DNA of 64,000 nucleotides, taken from positions 36,065 to 100,064 of the forward strand of contig JAIXXZ010000074.1 of NCBI GenBank assembly GCA_027490465.1, in the 5' to 3' direction. The notes under the pieces are model-generated. The model searched no databases, was not told the origin of the DNA, and worked only from the letters and a program-made list of their open reading frames with translations. The translations under genes and the position numbers were made by a program. The stretch's first letter is position 1, and the number at the start of each line of letters is the position of its first letter. Of the stretch, positions 43,965 to 53,669 are shown piece after piece. The DNA is from Oxalobacteraceae bacterium. GTDB taxonomy: Bacteria > Pseudomonadota > Gammaproteobacteria > Burkholderiales > Burkholderiaceae_D.

Positions 43965-44759
43965 TTGAAAAATACAATTCATCTCGCCGCGACGCATTTG
44001 CTGAGGCAACGACTCTCGCTGACGCCGATTGTGGCGCTGCCAGCGGATCTGGCTCCGCACAGCGTCACCGATGGCTATGCAATACAGTCGGCGATCAATA
44101 CCTTGCTTGTTGATGCGGGTATGGGCGAGATGGTGGGGCACAAGATTGGTTGCACAACCCCGGTCATGCAAGCTTTTGTAAACATCAACCATCCGTGTGC
44201 CGGTCGTATTTTCAGCAAAACAGTCATGCATGAGCATGGCAAGGTGCCACGTCATGGTTTCGTGAAAATCGGGATGGAATGTGAAATTGCGGTTCGCTTG
44301 TCAGCGGATTTGCCGCCCCAGTCCACACCCTATACCAAAGAGACCGTAGCACCGGCGGTCGCCGAGGTTATGGCGGCCATAGAACTGGTCGACGAGCGCT
44401 ATGAAAACTATCGCGCGCTCGGCATACCCACCTTGGTTGCTGATGACTTTTTCAATGCAGGCTGTGTGCTGGGCCGGCCGGTATCGGACTGGCACCATCT
44501 TGATCTCGCCGCACTGACAGGTCGTGCCGTGATCAACGGTATCGAAGTTGGTCGTGGCGTTGGGTCCATGGTGCTCGGCCATCCACTGAATGCGCTTGCC
44601 TGGTTGGCCAATGCTCAGTCAGAGCATGGTCTGCCTGGACTCAAGGCTGGCGAGTTCGTCATGCTGGGCAGTGTGGTCGAGACCAAATGGCTGAATGCGG
44701 GTGACCGGGTACGCATCGAGATCAGCGGACTGGGCGAAGCACAACTGGATATCGAGTAA
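43965..44759 (+). CDS. 2-keto-4-pentenoate hydratase / fumarylacetoacetase-fold family protein
   Basis: The protein belongs to the MhpD/HpcG family, which adds water to 2-hydroxypenta-2,4-dienoates in aromatic breakdown. The 264-residue protein has VGHKIGCTTPVMQAFVNINH, the metal-binding glutamates in GMECEIAVRL, AIELVDERYENYR and LGHPLNALAWLANAQSE. I choose TTG 43965 (MKNTIHLAATHLLRQ) because GGAG sits six bases before it; the frame also runs 34 codons upstream. No other meta-cleavage gene is nearby, so its substrate is unclear. Confidence 0.85.
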   Translation: MKNTIHLAATHLLRQRLSLTPIVALPADLAPHSVTDGYAIQSAINTLLVDAGMGEMVGHKIGCTTPVMQAFVNINHPCAGRIFSKTVMHEHGKVPRHGFVKIGMECEIAVRLSADLPPQSTPYTKETVAPAVAEVMAAIELVDERYENYRALGIPTLVADDFFNAGCVLGRPVSDWHHLDLAALTGRAVINGIEVGRGVGSMVLGHPLNALAWLANAQSEHGLPGLKAGEFVMLGSVVETKWLNAGDRVRIEISGLGEAQLDIE

Positions 44760-44767
44760 GAAAAGCC

Positions 44768-44823
44768 CTTCATCAAAGATTGGGTGCTGACGTTGCGGTC
44801 AGACCGGTCCTTATTTGATGAAG
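44768..44823. repeat. 10-bp perfect inverted repeat
   Basis: CTTCATCAAA (44768-44777) and TTTGATGAAG (44814-44823) are perfect complements around a 36-base centre that itself contains GACCGGTC. No T-run follows, so it is not a classic terminator. It lies between the hydratase stop and the secreted repeat protein and could be an operator or an RNA hairpin. Confidence 0.45.
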
Positions 44824-44956
44824 ATGCAGGTGCCAGTCAGAGATTCAGCCTACGGTGTCCGGTCACTCGCATTTGAGTGGCAGGCAAGAGGATTGGCCCC
44901 CCGTGGTAAATTCCGGCCATTCTGATTTAAACGGAGATGTAATGCGTGGAGATGCG

Positions 44957-45574
44957 ATGCAACGCTTTATTGTTCTGCTGACTCTGATTTTTGCTGCGAT
45001 CCTGCCCGCAAGTGCACAGGAAAGAGCCGAGCATGGTGACTGGATTTCGCAATTTCTCGATGGAAGGGGCGAGGCCAGCACCCATGAAAACGGTATGTCC
45101 ATGCTAGGCATGATGTGTGGCGACGGCAGCTGCAGATATTATTTTGCCAATGGCCTTGATTGCGAGCCAAGCGCCAATTACCCGCTCATGTTGACCTCGG
45201 ATGTGGGCGCGCTTGCGCTCGACGCGGTGTGCGAACCCGTGAGCACTACGAGTGGCGACGTGATGGTCTACTGGTTTACCGAGACACCCTATCTGAACGA
45301 GGCGTTTGCTAAAACACCCGTAGTTGGTATTGCTTTTCCCCTCGCCAACGGTGAATTCAAGACCAGTAAATTTTCCATGAATGGCTTTACCGAAGCCATT
45401 GAGCGGATGGTCAATGTCATGCGGGAAGGAAAAGCACAGGAATCAGCCCAGGAGGAGGGTGCACAAGAGTCGACGCAGGAGGAAGCTGCAGAAGAGTCAA
45501 CTCAGGAGGAAAATGCACAAGAGTCAACGCAGGAAGAGCCCGTGCCTACCGATCCTCAGCCGGACCAAACCTGA
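44957..45574 (+). CDS. Secreted protein of unknown function with acidic C-terminal repeats
   Basis: I do not recognise this 205-residue protein. It has a clear signal peptide (MQRFIVLLTLIFAAILPASA). A globular part of about 150 residues has four visible cysteines (MMCGDGSCRYYF, LDCEPS, AVCEPV), possibly two disulfides. The tail has four 9-residue repeats of the type AQESTQEEx, followed by PVPTDPQPDQT. The general layout (GDW start, cysteines, VGIAFPL) faintly recalls invasion-associated-locus-B proteins, not enough to assign it. ATG 44957 has GGAG six bases upstream; ATG 44942 is an alternative. It is convergent with ubiX. Confidence 0.75.
   Translation: MQRFIVLLTLIFAAILPASAQERAEHGDWISQFLDGRGEASTHENGMSMLGMMCGDGSCRYYFANGLDCEPSANYPLMLTSDVGALALDAVCEPVSTTSGDVMVYWFTETPYLNEAFAKTPVVGIAFPLANGEFKTSKFSMNGFTEAIERMVNVMREGKAQESAQEEGAQESTQEEAAEESTQEENAQESTQEEPVPTDPQPDQT
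45434..45541 (+). repeat. 4 x 27-bp coding tandem repeat
   Basis: Four consecutive 27-bp units beginning GCACAGGAATC, GCACAAGAGTC, GCAGAAGAGTC and GCACAAGAGTC encode A-(Q/E)-E-S-(A/T)-Q-E-E-x. Units differ at a few positions. This is a slippage-prone acidic tail; the unit number may vary between strains without breaking the frame. Confidence 0.88.
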
Positions 45575-45589
45575 CGGCTCAGCGCAAAG

Positions 45590-46171
45590 TTACTGCGAAC
45601 GCTCGGTCTTCAATCCCGTCCATTCCGGAGCCAGCGTCTGTTCGATGGCCAGCAAATCGAGCACCCGGCCCACGGTGTGATCCACCATTTCCGAGACTGT
45701 CTGTGGACGCTGGTAGAGCGCCGGCAGCGGTGGAAAAATAATCCCACCCATTTCAGTTACCGCGGTCATGTTGCGCAGGTGGGCGAGATTGAATGGCGTT
45801 TCCCGCACCATGAGCACCACACGGCGGCGTTCCTTGAGCATGACATCCGCGGCGCGGGTGATCAGGTTGTCGCACATCCCATGGGCGACAGAAGCCAGCG
45901 TCTTCATCGAACAAGGCGCGATGACCATACCGTCCGTGTGAAAAGAACCGCTGGCCACACATGCGCCGATATCGCGCACGCTATGGACAACACTGGCGAG
46001 TGTCTCGATATCCTTCCGTTTGATATCGAGTTCATGGTGCAAGTTGAGCGCTGCCGCATCCGAAATCATCAGGTGCGTTTCGACGCGATCCGACTTTTTC
46101 AGTTGCTCAAGCAGTCGCACCCCATACAATGCGCCTGATGCACCCGTCATGGCGATCACCAGGCGCTTCAT
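45590..46171 (-). CDS. ubiX: UbiX, flavin prenyltransferase
   Basis: UbiX makes prenylated FMN, the cofactor of UbiD-type decarboxylases in ubiquinone synthesis. The 193-residue flavodoxin-like protein starts MKRLVIAMTGASGALYGVRL, has DIGACVASGSFHTDGMVIAP followed by CSMKTLASVAHG, and VRETPFNLAHLRNM. It lies six bases after grxD. No ubiD is in the window. Confidence 0.95.
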   Translation of the reverse strand: MKRLVIAMTGASGALYGVRLLEQLKKSDRVETHLMISDAAALNLHHELDIKRKDIETLASVVHSVRDIGACVASGSFHTDGMVIAPCSMKTLASVAHGMCDNLITRAADVMLKERRRVVLMVRETPFNLAHLRNMTAVTEMGGIIFPPLPALYQRPQTVSEMVDHTVGRVLDLLAIEQTLAPEWTGLKTERSQ

Positions 46172-46177
46172 CGCTGA

Positions 46178-46489
46178 TCAGCCCTTGAGCAGCGTTTTCA
46201 GTTCGCCGGATTCATGCATCTCGCCGATGATGTCAGCGCCACCAATGAATTCGCCTTTGACATAGAGCTGGGGAATGGTAGGCCAGTTCGAGAATTCCTT
46301 GATGCCCTGGCGGACCTCTTCGTCTTCCAGGACATTGACCGTCACGAGATCCTCTACGCCCGAGGCTTTCAGCAGCTCGATGGCGCGACCCGAAAATCCG
46401 CATTGCGGAAACTGGGCGGTACCCTTCATAAACAACACCACAGAGTGACCGGTCACGGTCTCTTTAATCCAGGATTGAACGTCGCTCAT
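46178..46489 (-). CDS. grxD: Monothiol glutaredoxin (Grx4 type)
   Basis: Grx4-type proteins carry or transfer [2Fe-2S] clusters and pair with BolA-family proteins. The 103-residue protein has the CGFS active site ([15 protein letters not shown]) and the glutathione-binding [20 protein letters not shown] BolA/IbaG partner gene lies at 22141. It starts 82 bp after tex and is followed closely by ubiX. Confidence 0.95.
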   Translation of the reverse strand: MSDVQSWIKETVTGHSVVLFMKGTAQFPQCGFSGRAIELLKASGVEDLVTVNVLEDEEVRQGIKEFSNWPTIPQLYVKGEFIGGADIIGEMHESGELKTLLKG

Positions 46490-46571
46490 AAATCCTCTTC
46501 AATTAGTTGGGACAATCACGCCATTATAGGGAAAAAGCCGGATGGCCTCCTGAAATCGCATCGACAGGAAT

Positions 46572-48899
46572 TTAGCGCTTCAGCCGGGCGAAGGCATCGG
46601 CCATCGCCGAGCCGGCGGGCGCGGCTTCGCGTTGAGGCTTCATCTTGGGCTCGGGAGCGCGCCGCGCTCGAGGTTCGCCACTCGCACCAGCGCTATCCGA
46701 CAAGCGCATGGTCAAGGCAATCCGCTTGCGCTTGGGATCGACTTCGAGCACCTTGACCTTGACCACTTGCCCAGCCTTCACCACGGTGTGCGGGTCTTTC
46801 ACAAACTGGTCTGATAACGCAGAGATATGAACCAGACCATCCTGATGAACGCCGATGTCCACAAAGGCACCGAAAGCAGCAACGTTCGTTACTACACCTT
46901 CAAGAATCATGTCCGGTCGCAAATCCGAGATTTCCTCGACCCCTTCCTTGAAGCTCGCCGTCACAAACGCAGGGCGAGGATCACGACCCGGCTTGTCGAG
47001 TTCTTTCAAAATATCCGCCACGGTAGGCAAGCCGAATTTTTCATCCGCAAAGCGCTTGGCATCGAGGGATTTCAGTAACGCGCTGTCGCCCATGACGCTT
47101 TTCACATCACGCTGAATGGCCGCCAGAATTTTTTCGACCAGTGGATAGGATTCCGGGTGGACTGCAGATGCATCCAGCGGGTTGTCACCATTCATGATGC
47201 GCAGAAATCCAGCAGCTTGCTCGAAAGTTTTTTCACCCAGTCGCGGCACATCACGCAAGGCTGCGCGCGAGTTGAACATCCCGTTTTTATCGCGGAAACT
47301 GACAATGCTCTGCGCAACCTGACCATTCAGGCCAGATACGCGTGCAAGCAAGGGTGCCGAAGCCGTATTGACATCCACACCCACGGCATTTACGCAGTCT
47401 TCAACCACAGCGTCCAGGGTGCGTGCAAGACGAGTCTGTGAAACATCATGCTGATACTGACCCACGCCGATGGATTTGGGATCAATTTTCACCAACTCGG
47501 CCAGCGGATCCTGGAGTCGGCGTGCAATCGATACGGCACCGCGCAGCGATACATCGAGTTCTGGTAATTCACGCGAGGCGAACTCGGACGCTGAATACAC
47601 CGATGCACCCGCTTCCGAGACAACAATTTTATTGAGCTTGAGCTCAGGTTGCAGACGAATCAGATCCTGCGCGAGCTTGTCGGTTTCGCGCGATGCGGTA
47701 CCGTTGCCAATCGAGATCAATGCCACCTGATGCTTGCGCGCCAGTTGCGCCAGCAGGTGCAGTGAGCCGTCCCAGTCATTGCGGGGTTGATGCGGATAGA
47801 TGGTCGCTGTGTCCACCACTTTTCCAGTGGCGTCGACCACGGCGACTTTCACACCGGTACGCAATCCGGGATCGAGTCCCATCGTCGCGCGAGGCCCCGC
47901 CGGTGCTGCCAGTAGCAGATCTTTGAGATTGCGTGCAAAAACGCGGATCGCTTCAGCTTCGGCTTCTTCACGCAAGCGCGTCATCAGTTCGGTTTCCAGA
48001 TGCATGAAGATTTTCACGCGCCAGGCCCAGCGAACGGTATCCATCAGCCATTTGTCCGCAGGGCGGCTTTGCTGACGCACGCCAAACCGTGCCGCGATTT
48101 TGCTCTCGCAGGGATTTGGGGGCGCATCCCACTTCGGTTTTTCTGCCTCGGTGTCGAGCCGTAATATCACCGTGAGCATTTCTTCGCGTCGGCCCCGCAA
48201 CAGTGCCAGAGCGCGGTGCGAGGGAATGCTGGAGAGGTTCTCTGAATAATCAAAGTAATCCGCAAATTTTTCACCGGCGTCCTGCTTGCCATCAATGACT
48301 TTGGATTCAACCACGCCATGCGTGGTCAGGTATTCACGAATGTCTTGCAGCAGCACCGCATCTTCGGCAAAGCGCTCCATGAGAATCTGTCGCGCGCCAT
48401 CCAGCGCTGCCTTGGTATCGGCGACACCGGGGTTGTCGCCCTGTTCGGTGGTGAAAGGTGGCCGCAAATAACGCGCAGCCTCCGCCTCGGGATCCAGCGC
48501 GGGATTTTCCAGCAGTGCGTTCGCCAGCGGTTCCAATCCGGCCTCCACCGCGATCTGTGCCTTGGTGCGGCGCTTGGGGCGATAGGGAAGATACAAATCC
48601 TCCAGCAGTGTTTTATCCTGCGCGAGGCTGATGGCCTTGAGCAGTTCTGGCGTCATCTTTCCCTGTTCCTCTATCGAGGCGATGATGGCAGTGCGGCGGC
48701 TTTCGAGTTCGCGCAGGTAGCGCAGGCGCTCTTCCAGCAGGCGTAGCTGGATATCATCCAGTCCGCCTGTGGCTTCTTTACGATAGCGGGCAATAAAGGG
48801 CACGGTCGCACCTTCATCCAGCAGTGCAATGGCAGCGGCTACTTGTTCATGGCGTGCAGCGATTTCAACAGCAAGTCGTTGTTCAATGGAAGGCAACAT
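46572..48899 (-). CDS. tex: Tex, S1 RNA-binding transcription accessory protein
   Basis: Tex is a conserved nucleic-acid-binding protein linked to transcription and toxin gene expression in Bordetella. The 775-residue protein has the helical N-terminus ([20 protein letters not shown]), a YqgF-like domain ([18 protein letters not shown]), HhH repeats ([20 protein letters not shown]), and an S1 domain near 645-720 ([20 protein letters not shown]). A basic, proline-rich tail closes it. ATG 48899 ([12 protein letters not shown]) is chosen; the 27 upstream codons are not conserved-looking. It lies between prmC and grxD. Confidence 0.94.
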   Translation of the reverse strand: MLPSIEQRLAVEIAARHEQVAAAIALLDEGATVPFIARYRKEATGGLDDIQLRLLEERLRYLRELESRRTAIIASIEEQGKMTPELLKAISLAQDKTLLEDLYLPYRPKRRTKAQIAVEAGLEPLANALLENPALDPEAEAARYLRPPFTTEQGDNPGVADTKAALDGARQILMERFAEDAVLLQDIREYLTTHGVVESKVIDGKQDAGEKFADYFDYSENLSSIPSHRALALLRGRREEMLTVILRLDTEAEKPKWDAPPNPCESKIAARFGVRQQSRPADKWLMDTVRWAWRVKIFMHLETELMTRLREEAEAEAIRVFARNLKDLLLAAPAGPRATMGLDPGLRTGVKVAVVDATGKVVDTATIYPHQPRNDWDGSLHLLAQLARKHQVALISIGNGTASRETDKLAQDLIRLQPELKLNKIVVSEAGASVYSASEFASRELPELDVSLRGAVSIARRLQDPLAELVKIDPKSIGVGQYQHDVSQTRLARTLDAVVEDCVNAVGVDVNTASAPLLARVSGLNGQVAQSIVSFRDKNGMFNSRAALRDVPRLGEKTFEQAAGFLRIMNGDNPLDASAVHPESYPLVEKILAAIQRDVKSVMGDSALLKSLDAKRFADEKFGLPTVADILKELDKPGRDPRPAFVTASFKEGVEEISDLRPDMILEGVVTNVAAFGAFVDIGVHQDGLVHISALSDQFVKDPHTVVKAGQVVKVKVLEVDPKRKRIALTMRLSDSAGASGEPRARRAPEPKMKPQREAAPAGSAMADAFARLKR

Positions 48900-48957
48900 C
48901 GGAATAATCGTCAGAGAGGTTGATGAATAAAGGACAAAGCGTACGTTGTCGGTTCTT

Positions 48958-49776
48958 TTATTTTTCAGGCGCAGCGGCATCCCATCGCCCGCCAGAGACG
49001 CGTTCTATGCCCGCCAGATCTTTCCAGCTCTGCACATCGCTCCAGCCGGTGTGTATGAGTTGCTGGCGTACGGCGATGGCCTGATCATAGCCATGCTCAA
49101 GCAGTAGCCAGCTACCAGGTTTCAGATGGGCGCGTGCGCCTTCCATAATGGCCGAGAGCGCCGTCATGCCGTTCGCGTGATCTGTGAGCGCAGAGCTGGG
49201 TTCGAAGCGCAGATCGCCTTGCGACAGATGGACATCGCTGGCTGCGATATAAGGCGGATTACTGACGACAAGATCAAACAAGCCGTCGATCCTGTCAAAC
49301 CAATCGCTGCGCATGCATTGAATTGTCACGCGATGATGGTCTGCGTTATGGCGGGCGATTGCCAGCGCCGCGTCGCTGATGTCTGTTGCGATGACCTGCG
49401 CATCCCGGCGCGTGTGCGCCAGCGCTATGGCAACAGCACCCGAACCAGTGCCCAGATCGGCAACGCGGCCAGCCTGGGGTAATTTTTCCATCGCCAGTTC
49501 TACCAGCAGCTCGGTCTCGGGTCGCGGAATCAGTACATCCGGTGTGACCTTGAGGCTGAGCCCATAGAATTCACGCTCACCGGTGAGATAAGCGATGGGC
49601 TCGCCCTGTAAGCGTCGTTGCAGCAGCGCGTTGATGTCATTCACCTGTTCGACACTCAATGCATCGTTTTCCCGAATAACTAGCTGAACACGCGAGCATT
49701 GCAGCGCGTGTGCCATCAGAATGCGTGCTTCGAGTGGGTCGATCTGTGCGAGCCTGAGCAGATCGCGAATCGTCAT
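48958..49776 (-). CDS. prmC: PrmC, release factor glutamine methyltransferase
   Basis: PrmC methylates the GGQ glutamine of RF1 and RF2, raising termination efficiency. The 272-residue protein has an N-terminal helical domain ([20 protein letters not shown]) and a Rossmann methyltransferase with [17 protein letters not shown] and the catalytic motif VVSNPPYIA. The true start is ATG 49776, whose ATGA overlaps the dsbB stop; the frame reads on for 110 codons upstream, inside dsbB, without meaning. Its substrate gene prfA lies just beyond dsbB. Confidence 0.95.
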   Translation of the reverse strand: MTIRDLLRLAQIDPLEARILMAHALQCSRVQLVIRENDALSVEQVNDINALLQRRLQGEPIAYLTGEREFYGLSLKVTPDVLIPRPETELLVELAMEKLPQAGRVADLGTGSGAVAIALAHTRRDAQVIATDISDAALAIARHNADHHRVTIQCMRSDWFDRIDGLFDLVVSNPPYIAASDVHLSQGDLRFEPSSALTDHANGMTALSAIMEGARAHLKPGSWLLLEHGYDQAIAVRQQLIHTGWSDVQSWKDLAGIERVSGGRWDAAAPEK

Positions 49777-50264
49777 GCGGCCTGCTTGCTGCGCAGCGCA
49801 ACAAAAATCAATGTAATGGCAAAGATTACAAACCAGACCAGTGCCCACTGCGGTATCGACAGCCCGAAAATCGGATCGTATTCGGTCGTGCACAAGCCAT
49901 CTGCCTGAAAAAGTGAAGGCAGCCAGCGGGCGATGAAAATCTTGTTCAGCGAGGTTTCCAGCGGATCGATACCGCACGAGATAGTGGGGTGCGCCTTGAT
50001 CCACAGATGTCGTATCGCGATACCCGCACCTGTGATTGAGGCAAGTGCCGAGAGTGCTGCGCCCAGACGCAGCATCGTCGCCGGCAAGAAGCAGGTGATC
50101 AGACACAGCAAGGCGACCGCCGCGAACGCATATCGCTGTAAGATGCAGAGCGGGCAGGGCAGCATTTCCAGCGCCAGTTGCAGGTAAAGACCGACACCGA
50201 GCATGCCCATGCAGGCGACAGCGACGAGTAGCAGAAGTGGTTTGGCGAGTCGATTGGTTTGCAT
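49773..50264 (-). CDS. dsbB: DsbB, disulfide bond formation protein
   Basis: DsbB reoxidises periplasmic DsbA with quinone. The 163-residue four-helix membrane protein has both cysteine pairs: C37-C40 (LPCPLCILQRYAF), and C97 with C125 (TISCGID, ADGLCTTEYDP). R43, which precedes the tyrosine, fits the quinone-site arginine of the family. It lies between prfA and prmC, which are usually adjacent, and overlaps prmC by four bases. Confidence 0.95.
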   Translation of the reverse strand: MQTNRLAKPLLLLVAVACMGMLGVGLYLQLALEMLPCPLCILQRYAFAAVALLCLITCFLPATMLRLGAALSALASITGAGIAIRHLWIKAHPTISCGIDPLETSLNKIFIARWLPSLFQADGLCTTEYDPIFGLSIPQWALVWFVIFAITLIFVALRSKQAA

Positions 50265-50307
50265 GATGTGCGCTTGAATATTTTTTCTGTGTGCCTGAGC
50301 CGATTGG

Positions 50308-51384
50308 TCAATCGGCCAGAGCGGCCAGTAATTCCGCCTGATGCTCGGCCATCAGTGCGTCGGTCAGTTCGTCCAGATCACCTTCCATCACCATCTCCAG
50401 CTTGTACAGCGTGAGATTGATGCGGTGATCCGTGATACGTCCCTGCGGGAAATTGTAGGTGCGAATACGTTCGCTGCGATCACCCGATCCTACCAGTGAT
50501 TTTCGCGTTGCTGCTTCTGCCGATTGTTGCGCGCGCAGTTGCACATCCTTGATGCGAGTGGCAAGTACCTTGAGCGCCTGCGCCTTGTTTTTGTGCTGAC
50601 TGCGGTCATCCTGGCATTCGACGACGATCCCGGTTGGCAGGTGCGTGATGCGTACGGCCGAATCTGTTTTGTTGATGTGCTGCCCGCCTGCGCCCGAAGC
50701 ACGGTAGGTGTCGATGCGCAAATCTGCCGGGTTGATATCGACCTCGCCGATTTCATCGGCCTCCGGCATCACCGCGACGGTACAGGCCGAGGTATGAATC
50801 CGTCCCTGCGCTTCGGTGGCAGGCACACGCTGCACGCGATGTCCACCGGATTCGAACTTCAGTCGCGAATACGCGCCATGACCCACAACGCGCACGATCA
50901 CTTCCTTGTAACCGCCCAGCTCTGAAGGTGATTCCGATACCATTTCCACCTGCCAGCGTTTGCGCTCTGCAAAGCGCGTATACATGCGCAGCAAATCACC
51001 GGCGAACAGCGCCGATTCATCGCCGCCCGTGCCGGCGCGTATCTCGAGGAAGATGTTGCGATCGTCATTGGGATCTTTGGGCAGCATCATCTTTTGCAAA
51101 TCGAGCTCCAGCGCAGCAGCGCGTGCCTGCGCCGTATCCATCTCTTCCTGCGCGAAACTTTTCATTTCCGGGTCGCTCATCATGTCCTGTGCAGCGATCA
51201 GATCGGCCTGCGCTTGCGTCCACTGGGCGTGCAGGGCGACCAGCGGTTCCAGTTCAGAATGCTCGCGCGTGAGCTTGCGGTAGTGCTCCATGTCAGCGGT
51301 CGCACCTTCCTGATTCATCAGGGCGCTGACTTCTTCCAGCCTTTGGGTGAGCTGATCGAGCTTGGAAAGCAGAGACGGTTTCAT
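50308..51384 (-). CDS. prfA: Peptide chain release factor 1
   Basis: RF1 reads UAA and UAG stop codons. The 358-residue protein has the GGQ hydrolysis motif at 233-235 ([16 protein letters not shown]), and the PxT-type recognition region upstream ([16 protein letters not shown] follows [11 protein letters not shown]). Start ATG 51384 ([14 protein letters not shown]) is conserved; 42 more codons are open upstream. It follows hemA, the classical hemA-prfA order. Confidence 0.97.
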   Translation of the reverse strand: MKPSLLSKLDQLTQRLEEVSALMNQEGATADMEHYRKLTREHSELEPLVALHAQWTQAQADLIAAQDMMSDPEMKSFAQEEMDTAQARAAALELDLQKMMLPKDPNDDRNIFLEIRAGTGGDESALFAGDLLRMYTRFAERKRWQVEMVSESPSELGGYKEVIVRVVGHGAYSRLKFESGGHRVQRVPATEAQGRIHTSACTVAVMPEADEIGEVDINPADLRIDTYRASGAGGQHINKTDSAVRITHLPTGIVVECQDDRSQHKNKAQALKVLATRIKDVQLRAQQSAEAATRKSLVGSGDRSERIRTYNFPQGRITDHRINLTLYKLEMVMEGDLDELTDALMAEHQAELLAALAD

Positions 51385-51476
51385 GCGAGGTGTGGGCAGA
51401 GCAAGGGTTGGATCATGAGATGCCGGCAAGGCTGCCGGATACTGCGAACGGCTGAGCGGCGCTGGAAAGGGCGTCG

Positions 51477-52760
51477 CTAGCGCTTGGTGCGGAAGAGCTG
51501 CGGCAACCACTGAGCCAGGCGCGCGCGCTCGTCGGCATCGGCTTGATGCAATGCCTGTTGCGGACCGTGGAGGAATTTTGCGGTCAGTCCTTTGGAGAGT
51601 GCTTCGAGTACCGCTTCCACATCTTCGCCACGGGCCAGCAGCTTGCGCGCGCGTTCGAGTTCCATTTTGCGCATTTGCTCGCTGCTTTCCTGCAGGTCTT
51701 GAATCAGAGGCACGATCGCGCGGCTGTCCAGCCAGTTCATGAAGCCCTGCACGCGGGTTTCGATGATGGCTTCTGCTTGTGCCACCGCCGACTGACGATT
51801 TTCCATACCGATTTGCACGGCAGCGCCGAGATCGTCGACGGTGTACAAAAAGACGTCATTCATGCGACTGACTTCGGATTCGATATCGCGTGGTACGGCA
51901 AGATCCACCATCACCATGGGTTTGCGGCGCCGTGCCTTGATTGCGCGCTCGACCATACCCAATCCGATAATAGGGAGTGAAGACGCCGTGCAGGAAATGA
52001 CGATATCGAAATTCGCGAGCTGATCGGGTAGCTCGGCAAGACGCATGGTTTTGCCACCCAGACGATTCGCAAGTTGTTCGGCGCGCTCGACAGTACGGTT
52101 GGCAATGGTCAGTGTTTTAGGGTGATGCGCCGCGAAGTGGGTTGCGCACAATTCGATCATTTCGCCAGCCCCGATGAACAGCACGTGCTGCTCAGCGAGT
52201 TTGTCGAAAATTCGTTCGGACAAGCGTACTGATGCTGCCGCCATCGAAACACTGTGCGCGCCGATCTCGGTGGTGGTGCGCACTTCTTTGGCGACCGCAA
52301 ACGTGCGCTGAAACATCTGATGCAAATAAGTGCCCAGTCCGCCGGCCGCTTCGGCCTGACGAACCGCATCTTTCATTTGCCCGAGAATCTGAGGCTCGCC
52401 GAGCACCATGGAATCGAGGCCAGAGGCCACGCGGAAGGCGTGGCGAACCGCATCATGCTGCGGCAGTGCGTATAGATAGGGCCGAAGTTCTGCGTAAGGC
52501 AGCTTGTGATAGTCCGCCACAAAGTGCGCGGTCGCATCAATGGCTGTTTCTATCTGGCCGTCGTTGGCACTGGCACCATAGATCTCGGTACGATTGCAGG
52601 TCGACAGGATCGCGGTTTCATGGGCCTGCTGCCCTGTCTCTCCAAACCAAGCGCATGCAGACGCCACTGCCTGACCAAGCTGGTCGGCTGGGAAGGCCAC
52701 TTTCTCGCGGAGCGAGACGGGTGCCGTGGTGTGGTTGAGCCCTACGGCGAGCAGTTGCAT
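51477..52760 (-). CDS. hemA: Glutamyl-tRNA reductase
   Basis: HemA reduces glutamyl-tRNA to glutamate-1-semialdehyde, the entry step of the C5 haem pathway. It has 427 residues. The catalytic cysteine is C55 in [13 protein letters not shown]. The NADPH domain has [20 protein letters not shown], and the C-terminal dimerisation helix contains [21 protein letters not shown] 52760 lies about 33 bases from a TATAAT box on the minus strand. It is the first gene of hemA-prfA-dsbB-prmC. Confidence 0.96.
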   Translation of the reverse strand: MQLLAVGLNHTTAPVSLREKVAFPADQLGQAVASACAWFGETGQQAHETAILSTCNRTEIYGASANDGQIETAIDATAHFVADYHKLPYAELRPYLYALPQHDAVRHAFRVASGLDSMVLGEPQILGQMKDAVRQAEAAGGLGTYLHQMFQRTFAVAKEVRTTTEIGAHSVSMAAASVRLSERIFDKLAEQHVLFIGAGEMIELCATHFAAHHPKTLTIANRTVERAEQLANRLGGKTMRLAELPDQLANFDIVISCTASSLPIIGLGMVERAIKARRRKPMVMVDLAVPRDIESEVSRMNDVFLYTVDDLGAAVQIGMENRQSAVAQAEAIIETRVQGFMNWLDSRAIVPLIQDLQESSEQMRKMELERARKLLARGEDVEAVLEALSKGLTAKFLHGPQQALHQADADERARLAQWLPQLFRTKR

Positions 52761-52792
52761 GCGGGATCGCTTGGAAAGGTTGATGCGGGGCT

Positions 52793-52798
52793 ATTATA
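52793..52798 (-). promoter_or_regulatory. Putative -10 box of hemA
   Basis: TATAAT on the minus strand, 33 bases before the hemA ATG, sits inside the near-palindrome GGGCTATTATAGCCC. The -35 region is not recognisable; the palindrome could bind a regulator. It lies just after the end of the OmpR-type gene. Confidence 0.5.
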
Positions 52799-52816
52799 GC
52801 CCTTGGCCGTGGGTGG

Positions 52817-53503
52817 CTAGGCTTTGATTTGCTCCAGCCGGTAGCCATAACTGTAAACCGGCGCAAGCCGGAATCCCCGTGCCGGCTGCAAGCCCAGCTT
52901 GGTTCTCACCCGGGACACATGGGTATCGATGCTTCGGGATGAAAACTCGGCATTCTCCGGCCAGACCGACTCGAGAATGAACGCCCGCGACAGCGGTTTT
53001 CCCATATGCCGGAAGAACAACAAGGCTAGTCGAAATTCTTTTTCGGTCATGCGGATGGCTTCGCCATTCAGGCTGAGCTGGCCTGCGCGGGTATCAAACA
53101 CATAGTGCCCGAACACATAGCGCTCCTCGGTCAAAGGGCTGGTAGCGTGAAATCGCTTTTTCAGCACATCGATTCGTGTGATGAGATCCATTCGGCGCAG
53201 AGGTTTGATTAAATAATCCACGGCGGGGTGGCTCAGCAAGAGGGTCTGCGCATCCACCGCAGATCGCTCCGTGATCAGCAGCAGAGGCACCGCCGGAGCT
53301 CGCTGGTCGATAGCTTCCTTGAGGCGTTTGATGTCGAAAGCAGATCGCCAATGCACCACCATCAGATCGACCTCGCCTTTGCGCAGGCGCTGGAGCATCG
53401 TGTCCAGGCTGTCAAAGCGATGCAGTTCGGTCGCGGATGCGCTCAGCCAGCTGTTTATTTGCTCGCCTTGGGCAGCATCGTTATCGAGGATGGCAATACG
53501 CAT
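52817..53503 (-). CDS. OmpR-type regulator with atypical receiver (no phosphoacceptor Asp)
   Basis: This 228-residue protein has a receiver-like domain, then a winged-helix DNA-binding domain of the OmpR class (MTEKEFRLALLFFRHMGKPL, then SRSIDTHVSRVRTKLGL). The acidic pocket (ILDND, residues 5-9) and the conserved lysine (YLIKPL, K100) remain. The expected phospho-aspartate strand reads DLMVVHWRSAF, with H51 at the Asp position. It may therefore act without phosphorylation. ATG 53503 (MRIAILDND) is chosen over an open stretch of 34 codons that runs into the repeat element. No kinase is nearby. Confidence 0.85.
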   Translation of the reverse strand: MRIAILDNDAAQGEQINSWLSASATELHRFDSLDTMLQRLRKGEVDLMVVHWRSAFDIKRLKEAIDQRAPAVPLLLITERSAVDAQTLLLSHPAVDYLIKPLRRMDLITRIDVLKKRFHATSPLTEERYVFGHYVFDTRAGQLSLNGEAIRMTEKEFRLALLFFRHMGKPLSRAFILESVWPENAEFSSRSIDTHVSRVRTKLGLQPARGFRLAPVYSYGYRLEQIKA

Positions 53504-53530
53504 GGCGCTGAAACGGGTGGGTGGGATTGT

Positions 53531-53669
53531 TGGGGAGACGCTGGATAAGTCCACATTTTGTGGCAAGCCAGCGTAGCTGTGCGACGCGGGGCCACGCCAA
53601 ATCAAGGATTTATCACGATCAATTTAGCTGAAAAATTTTCCGGTTTTATTGAATCAGCGCTTCCCTGGG
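53531..53669 (+). repeat. MITE-like repeat element, copy 3
   Basis: About 139 bp. The left end, TGGGGAGACGCTGGATAAGT, and the right end, TGAATCAGCGCTTCCCTGGG, are imperfect inverted repeats. The interior GCAAGCCAGCGTAGCTGTGC differs from copy 1 (3937-4077, minus strand) by one base over 20. It lies 28 bp upstream of the atypical regulator's start and so may carry or replace its promoter. No open frame. Confidence 0.72.

Noticed and set aside
49777..50106. 110 extra N-terminal codons of prmC
   Set aside because: They lie inside dsbB in another frame; the ATG at 49776 with the ATGA overlap and the conserved [11 protein letters not shown] start is better.
52793..52807. GGGCTATTATAGCCC as a terminator of the atypical regulator gene
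   Set aside because: It lies upstream of the hemA start and after the regulator's stop only on the other side of transcription; it fits a hemA -10 region better and lacks a T-run.
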